Positions 1 to 6,616 of a stretch of DNA of 13,994 nt are shown here, in pieces. The notes below the pieces were generated by a model, which was not told the DNA's origin, searched no databases, and worked only from the letters and a program-made list of their open reading frames with translations. The number at the start of each line of letters is the position of its first letter. Positions within the stretch are counted from its first letter, which is position 1. The position numbers were made by a program, and so were the translations under genes. This DNA is from JAIVGV01 sp035295985 (GTDB lineage Bacteria; Acidobacteriota; Blastocatellia; Pyrinomonadales; Pyrinomonadaceae), in the NCBI GenBank assembly GCA_035295985.1, contig DATHBT010000345.1, positions 1 to 13,994 of the forward strand, in the 5' to 3' direction.

Positions 1-198
1 CAGCCGTCGAAGGCCGGCGGCAAGGGCAGTCCGAAGGGCGGCGCGAAGCGCGGCGGCACGGGCGGCGTGGCGCGCGGCGCGGGATCGGGCCGCGGCGCTT
101 CGGGCGCGGCCGGCGGTCGCGGCAACAAGGGCGCTCGCCCGAGCGGGGGCACGAAGGGAGGAGCCGCCGGCCGCGGCGGCTCCAAAAGGGGCCGGTAG
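1..198 (+). CDS. C-terminal end of a Gly/Lys/Arg-rich protein (partial, enters from left)
   Basis: Frame 1 is open from the first base to a TAG at 196-198 and encodes about 65 residues made almost wholly of Gly, Ala, Lys, Arg, Ser and Pro. Third codon positions are almost all G or C, which supports this frame over the other two, although all three are open here. Basic, glycine-rich tails of this kind are common at the ends of RNA- or DNA-binding proteins such as RNA helicases, pseudouridine synthases or histone-like proteins, but no domain lies inside the window, so the function is unknown. The stop follows an A4G4 run at 184-191. Skipping one base there joins the frame to another coding-looking frame that continues to 304, so the true C-terminus is uncertain. 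Confidence 0.55.
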   Translation, partial: QPSKAGGKGSPKGGAKRGGTGGVARGAGSGRGASGAAGGRGNKGARPSGGTKGGAAGRGGSKRGR

Positions 199-304
199 CG
201 ACGTCGTCACCACGGTCGCGGAGACGGCCGGGCGCGCGGCGGCTCGCGTCGCCAGCGTCGTCGAAAGTCTGACGGGCGTGATCCGCCCGCGGCGAAAACG
301 CTGA
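194..304 (+). other. Possible frameshifted continuation of the upstream gene
   Basis: Frame 2 continues past the frame-1 stop and reads GSDVVTTVAETAG, then RAAARVASVVESLTG, then VIRPRRKR before a TGA at 302-304. Third codon positions are mostly G/C (about 29 of 34) and second positions much less so, the pattern expected of real coding sequence in this genome. The peptide looks like an amphipathic helix with a basic end. It has no start codon of its own in good context. I read it as the true C-terminus of the upstream protein if one base of the A4G4 run is an assembly or sequencing error, or if the ribosome shifts +1. The alternative is chance open frame in GC-rich DNA. Confidence 0.4.
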
Positions 305-308
305 ACGA

Positions 309-446
309 GGGGGTTGGGGGATAGGGGTTGGGGGTTAGGGAAGTCGGCTGACGGCCAAAGTAGTTGTCTTCGATTACCGTTTGCCGGTCTCGTTGCAACT
401 CCTGCCTTCTTCCCCAACCTCCGTCCCCCATCCCCTAACCCCTTCC
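309..446. repeat. Inverted pair of G-rich / C-rich heptamer-like arrays (element 1)
   Basis: The left arm (309-343) is a run of GGGGGTT-like units, and the right arm (409-443) is its reverse complement at 28 of 35 positions. Positions 412-446 divide exactly into five 7-mers: CCCCAAC, CTCCGTC, CCCCATC, CCCTAAC and CCCTTCC. The 65-nt core (344-408) is ordinary sequence and must hold any promoter for the next gene; I see no convincing -35/-10 pair in it. The right arm ends at the base before the GntR start codon. The layout resembles the short tandemly repeated heptamers (STRR) of cyanobacteria. A mobile MITE-like or dispersed repeat is likely, and the G-rich strand could form a G-quadruplex. 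Together with 305-308, this covers the gap between the left-edge gene and the regulator. Confidence 0.75.
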
Positions 447-1364
447 ATGCGACTCTGGCTCTCGAAGAACGGAGAGGTCCCGCTGCGCGAGCAGTTGACG
501 GCGCAGATCGTGCTCGGCATCGTCAGCGGCGACCTGTCGCCGGGCCAGCGACTGCCCTCGACGCGCGAGCTGGCCCGCCGCTTCCGCGTCCACGCCAACA
601 CGGTCAGCGCGGCCTACCGCGAGCTGGAAGAGCGCGGCTGGCTCGAATCGCGGAAGGGGAGCGGCGTTTACGTCCGCGCCGAGCGGGACGGCTCCGCGCC
701 CGACTCGGAGCACGCGCTCGACGGCCTCATCTCAACCTTCCTCCAGCTCGCCCGTCGGCAGGGCCACTCGCTCACCGAAGTCCAGCGGCGCGTCAAGCAC
801 TGGCTCTCGCTTGAGCCGCCCGACCACTTCCTCGTCGTCGAGCCTGACGCGGAGCTGCGCGCGATCCTCTGCGCCGAGATCGCCGGGGCGACCGACTTCA
901 CGGTGCGCGGCTGCGAACCCGACGAGATCGCGAACGCGGGGCTCCCTGCGGGGGCCGCGCCGGTCACGCTCTTCAACAACGCCGAACAGGTGCGCTCACT
1001 GTTCCCGCCCGACACGAACCTGTTCGTCCTGCACTCGCGCTCCGTCCCCGGCTCGCTCACGGGGCAAGAGCGGCCCGGCGCGGACGCGCTCGTCACCGTC
1101 GTCTCGCGCTGGCCGGAGCTGCTGCGCTGGGCGCGCACCATCCTCGTCGCCGCCGGCCTCGACCCCGCCGCGCTCAACTTCCGCGACGCGCGCCAGCCCG
1201 GCTGGCAGAAGGGTCTCGCCGCCAGCACCCTCCTCATCACCGACGCCCTCACCGCCCAACAACTCCCCCGCGCCGAAGGCAGGGACGTGCGCGTCTTCCG
1301 CATCATCGCTGACAACTCACTCGCCGAGCTTCGCGCTTTCGTCGAAGACTTCCTGACGGCATGA
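447..1364 (+). CDS. GntR-family transcriptional regulator with uncharacterised alpha/beta C-terminal domain
   Basis: A 305-residue protein. Residues 8-76 form the GntR winged helix-turn-helix: VPLREQLTAQI, SGDLSPGQRLPSTRELARRF, VHANTVSAAYRELEERGWL and the wing GSGVYV. This DNA-binding half is typical of the GntR superfamily. The remainder (about 125-305) is not an aminotransferase (MocR), FCD or UTRA domain that I recognise. It alternates short hydrophobic strands and helices (FLVVEPDAEL, VTLFNN, NLFVLHS, ADALVTVVSRWPELLRWART, TLLITDA), suggesting a Rossmann-like or periplasmic-binding-like ligand fold. I chose the ATG at 447 because the GntR homology begins there; the upstream in-frame extension to 381 only translates the repeat arm. 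There is no Shine-Dalgarno sequence, because the repeat touches the start codon. The target and ligand are unknown; the acyltransferase operon downstream is a candidate. Confidence 0.9.
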   Translation: MRLWLSKNGEVPLREQLTAQIVLGIVSGDLSPGQRLPSTRELARRFRVHANTVSAAYRELEERGWLESRKGSGVYVRAERDGSAPDSEHALDGLISTFLQLARRQGHSLTEVQRRVKHWLSLEPPDHFLVVEPDAELRAILCAEIAGATDFTVRGCEPDEIANAGLPAGAAPVTLFNNAEQVRSLFPPDTNLFVLHSRSVPGSLTGQERPGADALVTVVSRWPELLRWARTILVAAGLDPAALNFRDARQPGWQKGLAASTLLITDALTAQQLPRAEGRDVRVFRIIADNSLAELRAFVEDFLTA

Positions 1365-1375
1365 AGGCTCGCCTG

Positions 1376-1410
1376 TTGTGACGCTTCGCGAAGTCGCACA
1401 AAAGTTTGTG
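1376..1410. promoter_or_regulatory. Composite dyad, candidate operator
   Basis: Positions 1376-1401 form a symmetric site: TTGTG, ACG, CTTCG / CGAAG, TCG, CACAA, with 20 of 26 bases in perfect dyad pairing and the centre between 1388 and 1389. The last half-site is reused in a second, tighter dyad, CACAAAAGTTTGTG (1397-1410). It lies 12 nt after the GntR stop and just upstream of a -10-like hexamer. No U-tract follows, so a terminator is unlikely. Such spaced dyads suit a dimeric regulator, possibly the neighbouring GntR protein; this assignment is inference. Confidence 0.5.
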
Positions 1411-1432
1411 GCCGCGCGCCGGGCGCGTGATT

Positions 1433-1438
1433 TATAGT
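1433..1438 (+). promoter_or_regulatory. Candidate -10 element (TATAGT) for the acyltransferase operon
   Basis: TATAGT lies in an AT-rich island (TTTATAGTT) within very GC-rich DNA, 52 nt before the acyltransferase start codon. No good -35 hexamer sits at 16-18 nt; TTGTGG at 1406-1411 is 21 nt away and overlaps the dyad. The promoter could therefore need an activator or be repressed by a protein on the dyad. Confidence 0.35.
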
Positions 1439-1490
1439 TCGGGCTGTGCGGCCGTCCGGTTTGAGCGGCCCGGTTGGAGGTTCGAGGGAA

Positions 1491-2876
1491 ATGTTCAGGC
1501 GCGTGCTGGTGGCGGTGCTCAGGCTGGCGCTGCGCGTCTTCTTCCGGCGCATTGAGGTGCGGGGCCGGGGGCGCGTGCCGCGCGACGGGGCGGTCGTGTT
1601 CGTGGTCAACCACCCGAACGCGCTCGTCGATCCGGTCTTCGTGCTGTGCCACGCGCCGCGTCGCGTCTCGTTCCTGGCGAAGGAGCCGCTGTTCCGGATG
1701 CCGGTCATCAGGTGGCTCGTGCGCGCGATGGAGGCCATCCCCGTTTACCGCAAGCAGGACGAAGGGTCAGACCCCGCGCGCAACCGTGAGACCTTCGAGC
1801 GCGCCGGGGAACTCCTGCGGCGCGGCGTCGCGGTCGCCATCTGCCCCGAAGGCGTCTCGCACAGCGACGCGAAGCTGCGGCCGTTGAAGACGGGCGCGGC
1901 GCGCATCGCGCTCGCCGTCGCGTCGAGCGCGCCGCCAATCGATCTCCACATAGTCCCGGCCGGAATCTACTACACGGCGAAGACGGCCTTCCGCAGCGCG
2001 GCCCTGCTCTTCTTCGGCGAGCCGATCAAAGTCGAAGCGGTCGCGCTCGACGCGGAGGGCCAGCCGCCGCGCGAGGCCGTCAACAGCCTGCGCGAGCGCA
2101 TCTGGCTCGCCCTGCGCGATGTGACTCTGAACGCCGAGCACGAGAGCGCCGTCGAACTCGTCGCGCGCGCCGAGCGAATCTTCTCCGCCGAGTCGGACGG
2201 CGAGCGCCGCAGCCTCCGGCGCGAACTCAGCCTGCGCCAGCAGTTCCTCGACGGCTACGCCTTCCACTTCGAGCGCGACCCAGCGCGCCTCGCCGCGCTC
2301 GAAGCGCGCGTGCGCCGCTACGAGGAAGAGTTGCGGCTGGCAGGCATCGATCCGGAAGACCTCTCCGCGCCGCAGGCCGGCGTCGTCGGAATAGCGCGCC
2401 ACCTGCTCACGCGCGTCCTGCCCGTGCTCTGCCTCGCGCCGCTCGCCCTCGCGGGCGCGCTTCTCCACTACCCGACCTACAGGCTGACCGGCTTCCTCGC
2501 CACGCGGCTGTCTAACAAGAGCGACGACATGGTCTCGACGATCAAGATCGTCGCCTCGGTGCTGCTCTTCCCCCTGACCTGGCTCGCGCTCGCGGCGGTC
2601 GCTTACGCGCTGCTCGGCCGGGCGGCGGCCCTCGCCGCGCTCGCCGCCGCGCCGCTCGCGGGCTGGACGGCCGTGCGCTTCTCCGAGAAGATTGACGACT
2701 TCGTCGGCGGCGCGCGCGCCGTCCGCTTCTACCTCACGCGCCGCTGGTTCTTCAAAGAGCTTCTGGTCGAACGCCGCCGGCTGCGCGAGGAGATGCAGGC
2801 GCTCGGCGAAGAGGCCGCGCGCGCGTCCTCATCCGGCGCGTCGCTCCCCTCCGCACCCACGGGCCACACTGTCTGA
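1491..2876 (+). CDS. PlsC-like lysophospholipid / glycerol-3-phosphate acyltransferase with C-terminal membrane region
   Basis: A 461-residue protein. Acyltransferases of this superfamily transfer a fatty acyl group to a glycerol-phosphate backbone at the inner membrane. The catalytic block is VVNHPNALVDP (His41, Asp47), the phosphate-binding block is PEGVSHSD (119-126) followed by LRPLKTGAARIAL, and VPAGIYY (155-161) is the later proline-containing block. His and Asp are separated by five residues rather than the usual four, as in the HPN-type subgroup related to eukaryotic Gat/Sct1 enzymes. Residues 220-285 are helical and charged; 301-327 and 351-394 are hydrophobic and probably membrane-embedded. 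A charged helical tail (about 417-441) follows. The ATG at 1491 has GGAGG at 1476-1480 upstream and begins a hydrophobic/basic N-terminus; a GTG at 1446 would add only GC-derived residues. The DUF2339 gene follows after 28 nt, so they are likely co-transcribed. The exact acyl acceptor is unknown. Confidence 0.88.
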   Translation: MFRRVLVAVLRLALRVFFRRIEVRGRGRVPRDGAVVFVVNHPNALVDPVFVLCHAPRRVSFLAKEPLFRMPVIRWLVRAMEAIPVYRKQDEGSDPARNRETFERAGELLRRGVAVAICPEGVSHSDAKLRPLKTGAARIALAVASSAPPIDLHIVPAGIYYTAKTAFRSAALLFFGEPIKVEAVALDAEGQPPREAVNSLRERIWLALRDVTLNAEHESAVELVARAERIFSAESDGERRSLRRELSLRQQFLDGYAFHFERDPARLAALEARVRRYEEELRLAGIDPEDLSAPQAGVVGIARHLLTRVLPVLCLAPLALAGALLHYPTYRLTGFLATRLSNKSDDMVSTIKIVASVLLFPLTWLALAAVAYALLGRAAALAALAAAPLAGWTAVRFSEKIDDFVGGARAVRFYLTRRWFFKELLVERRRLREEMQALGEEAARASSSGASLPSAPTGHTV

Positions 2877-2904
2877 CGGCGGATCGGTATCGGACGAAAA
2901 TTTT

Positions 2905-5475
2905 ATGCCCGGTGGACACAACGAGCAGGGCGAAGACGAGGCGGGCCGAAGCGACGACGGGCCGCGCAGCCGCGACACGGCGCGCGCTGCCGGGAGTCTC
3001 GACGGCGGACGGCGCGACGCCGATACGGCCGCCCGCCTCGTGCGTCTCGAACGCGCTCTCGAAGAACTCTCCGCGCGCCTCGCCTCCGTCGAGCGACACT
3101 TCGCTGCGCCCAACGCCCGGCCGCAAACACAGGCACGCCCGTTCGCCCAGGGCGCAGGCGCACAATCATCCCCACAGTCCGCCCAACCACAAACGGCCCG
3201 GCCGCAAACCGTCGCCGGGCCTCCGCCTCCTCAGGCCGCGCCGGGCGGCGCGACGGCCGGTGTGAATGAGGCCGCGGCGTCCGGGGCGGGGGCGCGCCCG
3301 CGCGAGGAAGAGTCTCCTTTCGGGCCTCGCGGCGCTCACGAGCGCGCGGCTGACGAGTCGGCTTCAGGCGGGCGCGCACGACAGGCCGGCGCAAGCGTCG
3401 GCATGACAGATGAGTCGCCCGCCGCGGCGAGGGGCGCGCGCAGAGACTTCGAGACGATAGTCGGCGGCAGCCTCGCCAAGTGGCTCGGCATCGTCGCGGG
3501 CGTGCTCGGCGTCGGCTTCTTCCTCAAGTACGCGTTCGACAGCCAGTGGATCGGCGCGCGCGGCCGTGTGCTGATCGGCGCGGCCGTCGGCGCGGGGCTG
3601 ATCGCGCTGGCCGAGCGCCTGCGTCGGCGCGGCTACCGCAGCTACCCGAACGTGCTGACGGGCGGCGGCATACTGATCCTTTACCTTTCGGTTTACGCCG
3701 CGCGCGTCTTCTACGAACTCGTCGGCCTGACCCCGGCCTTCGCGCTGATGGCCGCTGTGACGACGGCCGCCGTCCTCCTCTCCGTCCGCTACGACGCAAT
3801 CGCCGTCGCCGTCCTCGCGCTGCTCGGCGGCTTCGCCACGCCCGTCCTGCTCTCGACCAGCGTCGATAACCAGATCGGGCTGTTCACTTACGTCTTCGCG
3901 CTCGACGCGGGCGTGCTCGCGCTCGCCTACTTCAAACGCTGGCGCGCGCTCAACCACATATCTTTCTGGCTGACGGCGCTCACCTTCCTCGGCTGGCTCG
4001 TGAGCTTTTACGAGCCCTGGAAGCTGTGGCGCACCCTCTTTTTCCTGACGCTCTTCTTCCTCGTCTTCTCCGCCCTGGCCTTAGTCCACAACGTGCTCGC
4101 GCGCCGGCCCGCGCGTTGGGCGGACGTGTCGCTCTTCATCCCGAACGCGACGCTCTACTTCGCGGCCTCTTACGCGCTGCTGGACGAAGGCGGGTACGGA
4201 CGCGCGCTCGGCGCGTTCGCGCTCGTCGTCTCATCCTTCTACGTCCTGCTCTTCTACGCCGCGCGCACGCGCCACCGCGAGGATCGCCTGCTCGCGCTCT
4301 CCTACGTCGGCGCGGCCGTCACCTTCTTCACGCTGGCCGTCTCGATCCAGCTCGATCTGCAATGGGTCACAACGGGGTGGGCGGTCGAGGCGCTGATGCT
4401 CACGTGGGTGGGCCTCCGCGCGGAAGAGCGCGGCGCGCGCTACGCGGGCGTCGCCGTCTTCGCCGTCGCGGGGCTGCACTGGCTCGTGGTGGACGCGGTC
4501 GAGTTCGCGGCCTACCGCACGCCCGGCGCGTTCGTGCCTTTCCTGAACGGCCGCGCGGCATCGGCCGCCGCGCTCGTCGCCGCGCTCTTCGGCGCGACCT
4601 GGCTCTACAGGCGCGAGGGCCGAAAGGTCGAGCCGGCAGAGCGCGACGCGCTCTCCGTGCTCTTCGTGCTCGCCGCCGCGGGCCTCGCGCTCGTCGCTTT
4701 GAGCGCGGACGTGAACGACTACTACCTGCGCGCGATGCGCGACGCGGCGGGCGACGCCGACGCCCGCGCCCGGCTCGACAACGCGCGACTCTTCGCGCTC
4801 TCCGCGCTGTGGACTCTCTACGGCGCGGGGCTGTGGGCCGCCGGGTACGCGCGCCGCGTGCAGTTCCTGCGCTTCGCGGCCTTCGCGCTGCTCGGCGTCA
4901 CGGCCCTGAAGCTCGTCGTCATCGACGCCGCCTACTTCGACGCCGCCTGGCACCGCGCGCTCGCCAACCAGACCTTCGCCGCCTTCGCCCTCCTCGTCTT
5001 CGCCCTCTGGTACGTCGCGCGGACTTACGCGCGCGCGCGCGCGGGCACCGACGAGCGCGAGCGGCGCGCGGCGTTCCCGGCGCTGACAGTCGTCGGAAAT
5101 CTGCTGGCCGTCACCGCGCTCTCGCTCGAAGCGGTCGGCTACTTTGACAAGCAGCTCGCGGCAGCCGCGGGCAACGGCGGCGGCGAGGGCTTGCGCGACC
5201 TCCGGCTCGCCGCGCAGCTCTCGCTCTCGCTCGTGTGGGCGGTTTACGGCGGCGCGCTCCTCGCGCTCGGCCACGCGCGCGGGCTACGCGTGCTCCGGCT
5301 GATGGCGCTCGCGCTGCTCGGCGCGGCGACCGTGAAGGTCTTCTTCTTCGATCTCTCTGAGCTTGAGCGTTTCTACCGCATCGTCTCGTTCATCGCCCTC
5401 GGCGCGATCCTGCTAGGCGTCTCCTTCCTCTACCAGCAGCAGCAGCAGCGCGCGGCCCGTGTCGAAGGCGACTAG
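2905..5475 (+). CDS. DUF2339 family polytopic membrane protein
   Basis: An 856-residue protein of the DUF2339 family, whose function is not established. Residues 1-30 are polar; a short coiled coil follows (about 36-60, RLERALEELSARLASVERHF); then comes a long Pro/Ala/Gly/Gln-rich, probably disordered linker to about 180. The family core starts at FETIVGGSLAKWLGIVAGVL (Trp193) and shows the hallmark FFLKYAFDSQWIGARGRVLI segment. From there to the end the protein is a near-continuous series of hydrophobic helices, about twenty or more, broken by short basic loops. It ends in a YQQQQQRAARVEGD tail. ATG 2905 is the first plausible start after the acyltransferase stop; only a weak GGACG precedes it. 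An envelope or cell-wall role is often supposed for this family. Its place behind the acyltransferase suggests membrane lipid or surface polymer work, which is inference. Confidence 0.88.
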   Translation: MPGGHNEQGEDEAGRSDDGPRSRDTARAAGSLDGGRRDADTAARLVRLERALEELSARLASVERHFAAPNARPQTQARPFAQGAGAQSSPQSAQPQTARPQTVAGPPPPQAAPGGATAGVNEAAASGAGARPREEESPFGPRGAHERAADESASGGRARQAGASVGMTDESPAAARGARRDFETIVGGSLAKWLGIVAGVLGVGFFLKYAFDSQWIGARGRVLIGAAVGAGLIALAERLRRRGYRSYPNVLTGGGILILYLSVYAARVFYELVGLTPAFALMAAVTTAAVLLSVRYDAIAVAVLALLGGFATPVLLSTSVDNQIGLFTYVFALDAGVLALAYFKRWRALNHISFWLTALTFLGWLVSFYEPWKLWRTLFFLTLFFLVFSALALVHNVLARRPARWADVSLFIPNATLYFAASYALLDEGGYGRALGAFALVVSSFYVLLFYAARTRHREDRLLALSYVGAAVTFFTLAVSIQLDLQWVTTGWAVEALMLTWVGLRAEERGARYAGVAVFAVAGLHWLVVDAVEFAAYRTPGAFVPFLNGRAASAAALVAALFGATWLYRREGRKVEPAERDALSVLFVLAAAGLALVALSADVNDYYLRAMRDAAGDADARARLDNARLFALSALWTLYGAGLWAAGYARRVQFLRFAAFALLGVTALKLVVIDAAYFDAAWHRALANQTFAAFALLVFALWYVARTYARARAGTDERERRAAFPALTVVGNLLAVTALSLEAVGYFDKQLAAAAGNGGGEGLRDLRLAAQLSLSLVWAVYGGALLALGHARGLRVLRLMALALLGAATVKVFFFDLSELERFYRIVSFIALGAILLGVSFLYQQQQQRAARVEGD

Positions 5476-5478
5476 CGC

Positions 5479-5513
5479 GCCCGCCGGATCAAAGTCGTTG
5501 ACGCCGGGCGGGC
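5479..5513 (+). terminator. GC-rich stem-loop after the DUF2339 gene
   Basis: GCCCGCCGG (5479-5487) pairs with CCGGGCGGGC (5504-5513) with one bulged base, around a 16-nt loop. It starts 4 nt after the DUF2339 stop. There is no U-tract, so it is not a classical intrinsic terminator; it could slow polymerase, protect the 3' end of the transcript or be incidental. It overlaps the promoter predicted next. Confidence 0.3.
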
Positions 5514-5527
5514 CGCGCCGCTAATCT
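5498..5527 (+). promoter_or_regulatory. Sigma-70-type promoter for the thioredoxin-domain gene
   Basis: A -35 hexamer TTGACG (5498-5503) and a -10 hexamer TAATCT (5522-5527) are separated by 18 nt. Transcription would begin near 5534, giving a leader of about 80 nt before the ATG at 5614. The match is good for so GC-rich a region. The 3' arm of the stem-loop lies in the spacer. Confidence 0.5.
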
Positions 5528-5613
5528 CGAAAGTGCCCCGCGCGTCGCGCGCCCGTCCGGCCCCGCCGCGCCCGCCTCCCGCCCAATCCCACTTAAGCCA
5601 CGCGAACAAATAT

Positions 5614-6597
5614 ATGAAACACCTTCGCCGCACGGCCCTCCTGCTGCCCGCCGTCCTCCTTCTCCTGTCAACAGCGCCCGCCGGCGCGTCGTTCCTGCGC
5701 GCTCTCGTCGCCGAAGTGCCTGACGGCGTGACGCTCGTCGTCGTCAACAGCAACCGCAAGCTGACCGTCGTGCTCAAGGGCGTGCAGCCGCCCCGCGACG
5801 AGCGCGAGGCCGAGCAGGCGCGGCGACACCTCGCCGCGCTCGCGCTCGGCCGCGAGGTCACGGTCGAGTACACGGGCCTGCGCGGCGGCCACATCTACGG
5901 GCGCGCGCTGTGCGGCGGGATGGATTTGGGACTACAGCTCGTGCGCGACGGCGCGGCCCGCTACGACGCGGCGACCGACAACGCGCTCGGCGAGGCGGAG
6001 CGGCAGCTTTACGCGGAGACGGAGCGCGCGGCCCGCGCCGAGCGGCGCGGCGTGTGGCAGGAGGCTAGGGGGCCCGCGGCCGTCGCGGCCGTCGCACCCG
6101 TCGCGCCCGTGCAGCTCGCGCTGCCGGCGAACGTCTCGGTCGCGCCCCCTTCGGAGCGCCCCGCGCGCCGCTCGCTGAGCACGGAAGACCTGATCGTCCG
6201 CCGGGCGGCGGCTTCGCCGGGCAAGGGGTCGAAGTCGGGCGGCCCGGCAACGCCGAAGCAGGCGCGCTGGCCGCTGAACCGTCCCGGCGAGGAGTTCGAC
6301 TTCTCCCGCCACCTGGGGCAGGGGCGGACGACCATCGTCTATTTCTACGCCGACTGGTGCCCGGCCTGCCGCGAGGTCTCGCCGATGATGAAGGGGATCA
6401 ACAGCAACACGCCGGACGTGGAAGTGCTCGCCCTGAACATTGATCACTGGGGTTCGCCCGTCGCCGCGGCGCACGGCGTCAACTTCGTCCCATACTTTCA
6501 GATTTACGACGAGAGCGGCTACCTCGTAGCCGAGGGCAAGCAGGCGGCGCAGTGGCTGGCGCAAGAGGCGGCCAGGCGCGCGCGCGAGGGCGGGTAA
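5614..6597 (+). CDS. Exported protein: degenerate thermonuclease-like domain fused to thioredoxin
   Basis: A 327-residue protein. Residues 1-26 form a Sec signal peptide (MKHLRRTA, a leucine-rich core, cleavage near AGAS), so it acts outside the cytoplasm. Residues 26-150 match the shape of the staphylococcal nuclease fold: VPDGVTLVVV, VVLKGVQPP, YGRAL and RRGVWQ. Most catalytic positions are replaced, however: the Asp of DGD is Val39, the Arg of VRL is Val53, the Asp of GID is Gln58 and the following Glu is Arg61. Only the YGR arginine (Arg97) remains, so nuclease activity is unlikely. An Ala/Pro-rich linker (about 150-215) leads to a thioredoxin domain (about 218-325) with the redox motif WCPAC (248-252) and the cis-proline in FVPYF (Pro293). 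The domain probably exchanges disulfides or reduces an envelope partner. ATG 5614 was chosen because the signal peptide starts there; an upstream GTG at 5533 would sit at the predicted transcription start. Confidence 0.85.
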   Translation: MKHLRRTALLLPAVLLLLSTAPAGASFLRALVAEVPDGVTLVVVNSNRKLTVVLKGVQPPRDEREAEQARRHLAALALGREVTVEYTGLRGGHIYGRALCGGMDLGLQLVRDGAARYDAATDNALGEAERQLYAETERAARAERRGVWQEARGPAAVAAVAPVAPVQLALPANVSVAPPSERPARRSLSTEDLIVRRAAASPGKGSKSGGPATPKQARWPLNRPGEEFDFSRHLGQGRTTIVYFYADWCPACREVSPMMKGINSNTPDVEVLALNIDHWGSPVAAAHGVNFVPYFQIYDESGYLVAEGKQAAQWLAQEAARRAREGG

Positions 6598-6616
6598 GAC
6601 TGAACGCGGCGGTGAA

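Noticed and set aside
309..343. Telomere-like GGGGTTAGGG repeat
   Set aside because: The units are irregular, internal and matched by an inverted copy about 65 nt away. This fits a bacterial heptamer repeat, not a chromosome end.
381..446. N-terminal extension of the GntR regulator
   Set aside because: The added residues translate the C-rich repeat arm; family homology starts at the ATG at 447.
4231..5274. Minus-strand open frame of 347 codons inside the DUF2339 gene
   Set aside because: Composition is Arg/Glu/Gly-rich low complexity, as expected from the reverse strand of GC-rich membrane-protein codons. The plus-strand frame shows clear family motifs.
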